A DNA stretch of 8,129 bases from Microbacteriaceae bacterium. Its GTDB lineage: Bacteria; Actinomycetota; Actinomycetes; Actinomycetales; Microbacteriaceae. The stretch lies in assembly GCA_012511645.1 (NCBI GenBank), contig JAAZFP010000222.1, forward strand, positions 1-8,129, in the 5' to 3' direction. This document shows, piece after piece, positions 5,580-8,129 of this stretch (the stretch's first letter is position 1; each line of letters opens with the position of its first letter). A program made the translations under genes and the position numbers. The notes below the pieces were generated by a model. That model ran no database searches and had not been told where the DNA came from. It saw only the letters and a list, made by a program, of their open reading frames with translations.

Positions 5580-6251
5580 TCAACCCATCGCTACACCCTC
5601 AATTGCGAAGAGCCCCGAAAGGTGAGACGCGCAAAAGGGTTCGGTGCCCTGTTCATCAGTAAATGGGGCGATGAATCGCTCGAATCGATTCAGCAGCGCA
5701 TCTCGGGTGTTTCGATGGGGCACGTTCTCGTGAAAGTTCAAAAAGTCAGTATCGAAGCGGTAGCTTCTGGGCGTGATAGGCAGGCCGCGCTTCGCGCTAC
5801 CCCAGTTGATGCTGATGAAGAAGACATCGGCGTGAATCTTCTCGAGCAGATCGGCCCACCGCGGGTCATCATCGGCAACGTCTGCGAGCGTCTCTTGTGC
5901 GACTGGCCTTTTGCCTTCAAACATGTTGGTCGACTGCGGCAACAGTGTGCGCTGCTCGCTCCAAACTGCCCAACTCGTCGCATTCGCAAGTGTGAGATCG
6001 CTTGCCTTGGAGCCCCGAACGGCAAGACCGTTCTTGCCATCCCAGCGCTGCAATTCTTCTATCCGAGCCTCGAGATCTGACTGCAATGAGTGCACGAATG
6101 AGCGAACGAGGGCTTCATCTGCGAAGCCGTTGCGCTTGTGAAGCTGCGCGATAAGGCGAGTCTCGAGGTCAAGTGTTGTCGTGCGTAACTGTGCGAGTGC
6201 GCCTGCAGAAACTCGATTAACTGGGGCTGCATATGCGGTCTGCTGTTGCAT
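5580..6251 (-). pseudogene. Gene truncated by ISL3 end; possibly UDG-superfamily protein
   Basis: 223 codons from the ATG at 6251, chosen because GGAG lies 4 bases upstream and the longer frame looks non-coding. Native sequence covers about residues 1-212. The rest, LFAIEGVAMG, is read from the ISL3 terminal repeat, so the original C-terminus is lost. Residues 20-72 are helical and charged. Residues 133-178 read WADLLEKIHADVFFISINWG, then a basic loop and FLNFHENVP. A strand ending in a glycine-rich turn followed by NFH recalls a family of uncharacterised uracil-DNA-glycosylase-superfamily proteins that continue to a GAYMTD-like motif. That motif is absent here, as expected if it was cut away. 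The family link is from memory of the motif pattern and is tentative. A functional truncated protein is unlikely but not excluded. Confidence 0.55.
5591..5614. repeat. ISL3-family terminal inverted repeat (left end)
   Basis: Read inward on the minus strand from 5614, the end begins GGCTCTTCGCAATTGAGG. GGCTCTTC is typical of ISL3-family termini. It lies about 120 bases before the transposase start, a normal distance for the family. The partner repeat at the other end is absent because the right half of the element is missing. Confidence 0.75.
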
Positions 6252-6400
6252 ACATCTCCGACCTGATTCGACTGGTTCTAAAGCCTGCACATGAGAGTTT
6301 ATTGATACACGTGTGTCGACCGTGGTGGTTGGCGGTGCTTTGGACAAGCCTGGACGAGATCGAGGCACAGGTGTCAGTGGTGGCTGTCAAAATGTGAAAC
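6252..6400. other. Divergent intergenic region
   Basis: 149 bases separate the truncated minus-strand gene from the plus-strand 206-aa gene, so promoters for both should lie here. The only clear structure is the perfect palindrome ACACGTGT at 6307-6314. I see no convincing -35/-10 pairs and no ribosome-binding site before the ATG at 6401. Confidence 0.4.
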
Positions 6401-7021
6401 ATGAGCCTCGTTCACACCGCACCCGACCAAATTTTCGCGCTTGTTCGGCCTTTCGGTTCGAACGTGTTGCAGATACACGCTTGGCCCGAGACGTCTCTTG
6501 TCGACGTTGTAGTGGCGTTGCGACGGCAAGGCCTTGAAGCACGACCTACAGGCATTGATGCCAACGGGCAGCCGAATGCGTTGCTGACGTTCTCAGAACA
6601 CGACTACAGCGAGAACGATCTCGCGCGTTTCGTCGATGCGCTTAACAGTGCCGGGGTCGCTGCATACGGCTACACCTTGGTGCACGACCACGAGTTCATA
6701 GACGTCGACCTGTTTCGACGCCTCGGCAGCGTGCCCCCGCCGCACGCAGACGCGCCAATTTTTATGAACGTGCTTCAGCTCGATGACATTGACGAGCGGG
6801 GCAGCATCTTTGCATTTGGCGATGCCCATAAGCTCTCTTTGCTGGCCGAACGTGCAGCTGCGCATGTCGACTCCGTCGATCCGGTTGAGGGGATGAAGGG
6901 TGTCGACAGTGTTCACCTTTCATTCGGCTACGACTTCTTAGTTCGAACTGGGGCTCTCGTCGACGCGCTCAACGAGGCGGGCATCGAGGTACATTTGCGT
7001 GTCACGCGAGCCGTTCAATAG
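6401..7021 (+). CDS. Hypothetical protein with two related halves
   Basis: 206 aa and not recognised. The ATG at 6401 is the first possible start because an in-frame TGA lies at 6395. No ribosome-binding site precedes it, so the mRNA may be leaderless. The product is soluble and acidic, with no cysteines and no membrane segment. Its halves resemble each other. NVLQIHA (21-27) matches NVLQLDD (123-129), and after a variable middle ALLTFSEHDYS...LARFVDALNSAGV (60-86) matches SVHLSFGYDFL...GALVDALNEAGI (170-195). This suggests a tandem duplication of a domain of about 100 residues, each a beta-alpha unit ending in a VDALN-xAG helix. By eye its GC content (about 53% over 6421-6480) is lower than that of the M56 gene (about 70% over 2221-2280). 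It is divergent from the truncated gene and convergent with the E2 gene. Confidence 0.75.
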   Translation: MSLVHTAPDQIFALVRPFGSNVLQIHAWPETSLVDVVVALRRQGLEARPTGIDANGQPNALLTFSEHDYSENDLARFVDALNSAGVAAYGYTLVHDHEFIDVDLFRRLGSVPPPHADAPIFMNVLQLDDIDERGSIFAFGDAHKLSLLAERAAAHVDSVDPVEGMKGVDSVHLSFGYDFLVRTGALVDALNEAGIEVHLRVTRAVQ

Positions 7022-7097
7022 AACGCAGCAATGAGACGCAACGAGCATGAGGCCATTCTCAAACTGCTGGAGGAAGGGGCCCGCTGCTGAGTGTCGT

Positions 7098-8129
7098 TCA
7101 GCCGGCCAGCGCGCGGCCCGGAGCCTCGAGTACCTCGCCAACGGCGGTGATGAATGCACTCGCCTCGGCGCCATCGATCAACCGGTGATCGAACGAGACG
7201 GAGAGGGTGAGCACCTCGCGGAGTGCGATCTCGCCCTGATATTCCCACGGCTTCTTGCGCACGGTGCCCACGGCGAGGATCACCGACTCGCCCGGATTGA
7301 TGATCGGCACTCCAGCATCGACCCCGAACACGCCGACGTTTGAAATGGTGATCGTCGAGCTTGTCAGCTCGGCCGGCGTCAGGGTGCCGGTCTGAGCGCG
7401 CTCGCGCTTGTCGGTGATTGCCTGAGCAAGCTGCGAGGCCGTCAAGTTGTCGGCGTGATCCACGCTCGCCACCACGAGGCCCTTTGGTGTGGCCATCGCG
7501 ATGCCAAGGTGTATGTGCGGGTGATAGACGATCTCACCCGCGGCAGCATCGAACATGGCATTTGCCGTTGGCACTCTGTGGCAGGCGCGAAGCACCGCTC
7601 TCGCGACCAGGCTCAAAAACGTGGGAGCGTCCCCATCCTTCGCCGAACTCTTGAGGTCTTGAACCAGCTTCAGCGTCTCGGTGACGTCAACGTCGAGAAA
7701 CACGGTTGCGTGCGGAACCTCGGTGTAACTTTTCACCATTGCCGCAGCAGTGTGCTTGCGAAGCCCCTGCACGCGTTCACGGCGTGGCTCGGCCTCGAAC
7801 GGGATGTCGCTGGGTTGGTTTGAGTGCTGACGCGCAAGGTATGCGTCAATGTCGGCTCGGGTTGCGGGATCGCACGTCGACGGGAGGCTCGCAAGATCAA
7901 CACCACGCAACTTCGCATAGTTTCTCACTGGCGGGGTGGCCCTGCGGCGGCCGGCAGTCTCCCGTCTCTCTGGCCGCGCATACGGTTCGACCGACCACAC
8001 TCGTGGGGTGCGCGAGGGGCGATCCCGGCGAATGCGAATCGAGCCGACGAGTACATCGAGTTTTTCTTCGGTGCTGGTGGTAGCGCCGGTGCCCGTCTCT
8101 TCGGAGCCAAGCGATGCGGAGGGAGTGGC
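7098..8129 (-). CDS. E2 dihydrolipoamide acyltransferase of a 2-oxo acid dehydrogenase complex, C-terminal part
   Basis: 343 codons are visible and the frame stays open to the window edge, so the N-terminal lipoyl domain(s) lie outside. A GTG at 8000 is not the true start. In visible numbering, residues 1-63 are a linker. Residues 64-100 (ATPPVRNYAKLRGVDLASLP and on) are the peripheral subunit-binding domain that holds E1 or E3. Residues about 112-343 are the catalytic acyltransferase domain, with YTEVPHATVFLDVDVT (135-150), NVGVFGVDAGVPIINPGESV (264-283) and the active site DHRLIDG (314-320) with H315 and D319. E2 moves an acyl group from lipoyl-lysine to CoA. Branched-chain (BkdC-like) and pyruvate complexes are both possible, and the E1 genes that would decide lie outside the window. 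The binding domain lacks the usual GxGxxG turn before its last helix. Confidence 0.9.
   Translation of the reverse strand, partial: ATPSASLGSEETGTGATTSTEEKLDVLVGSIRIRRDRPSRTPRVWSVEPYARPERRETAGRRRATPPVRNYAKLRGVDLASLPSTCDPATRADIDAYLARQHSNQPSDIPFEAEPRRERVQGLRKHTAAAMVKSYTEVPHATVFLDVDVTETLKLVQDLKSSAKDGDAPTFLSLVARAVLRACHRVPTANAMFDAAAGEIVYHPHIHLGIAMATPKGLVVASVDHADNLTASQLAQAITDKRERAQTGTLTPAELTSSTITISNVGVFGVDAGVPIINPGESVILAVGTVRKKPWEYQGEIALREVLTLSVSFDHRLIDGAEASAFITAVGEVLEAPGRALAG

Larger units (their letters stand above)
4639..5614 (-). mobile_element. Hybrid ISL3/IS3 insertion-sequence remnant
   Basis: This is a 976-bp element assembled from two unrelated insertion-sequence families. From about 4960 to 5614 it is the left part of an ISL3-family element, with a terminal inverted repeat ending at 5614 and the N-terminal half of its transposase. 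From 4639 to about 4960 it is the right end of an IS3-family element: the last part of OrfB and a presumed terminus starting TGTCCGG. The flanks do not match as a target duplication: 4631-4638 reads CCCCGGCA and 5615-5622 reads CCGAAAGG. The likely origin is a deletion or other recombination between two neighbouring elements, not one insertion. The limit at 4639 is inferred from the 5'-TG of IS3 ends and from where the MMPL similarity stops. Confidence 0.75.

Noticed and set aside
6307..6314. ACACGTGT palindrome as an operator
   Set aside because: An isolated 8-bp palindrome with no neighbouring regulator gene is too common to support a call.
7031..7090. 19-codon ORF between the hypothetical gene and the E2 gene
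   Set aside because: Too short, with no ribosome-binding site and no recognisable motif; the convergent gap more likely holds transcription ends, though no clear terminator hairpin was seen.
1..8129. CRISPR array, tRNA or rRNA genes
   Set aside because: No regularly spaced repeats, no cloverleaf-like or rRNA-like sequence was seen on either strand.

Overview
The window looks like chromosomal or accessory DNA of a high-GC Gram-positive actinobacterium, probably in or near Microbacteriaceae. The case rests on GC-rich codons, GTG/TTG starts, 4-base start/stop overlaps (GTGA, ATGA), actinobacterial-type CcdA/DsbA and BlaI/M56 genes, and insertion sequences of types I associate with Corynebacterium and Micrococcales. 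The genus is an inference.

Positions 1-3042 hold a divergent redox/regulatory island. On the minus strand are a membrane-anchored DsbA-like thioredoxin-fold protein and, 4 bases after its stop, the first 24 codons of a CcdA-type thiol-electron transporter. On the plus strand are a four-helix membrane protein with a CPVC motif, a BlaI/MecI-type repressor and an M56 (BlaR1-like) membrane metalloprotease. These three overlap by 4 bases at each junction and are followed by an unrecognised 47-codon ORF. The gap between the two arms carries two palindromes with the same pattern, ACTAT-N5-ATAGT, which are good candidates for BlaI operators controlling both arms. The proposed circuit is that the protease relieves BlaI repression and so induces extracytoplasmic thiol-disulfide machinery.

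Positions 3112-4304 hold two minus-strand genes: a class I SAM-dependent methyltransferase and an SRPBCC/START-like protein.

Positions 4371-6251 are a rearrangement scar. The 3' end of an MMPL-family transporter gene abuts a 976-bp hybrid insertion sequence. Its transposase reading frame joins the N-terminal half of an ISL3-family transposase to the C-terminal end of an IS3-family OrfB. On the far side lies the 5' part of a second gene, possibly of the uracil-DNA-glycosylase superfamily, cut at the ISL3 terminus.

Positions 6401-7021 encode an unrecognised plus-strand protein with signs of an internal duplication. Positions 7098-8129 hold the 3' part of a minus-strand gene for the E2 acyltransferase of a 2-oxo acid dehydrogenase complex, which runs off the window. 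No tRNA, rRNA or CRISPR array was seen, and there is no gene-free stretch longer than 300 bases.
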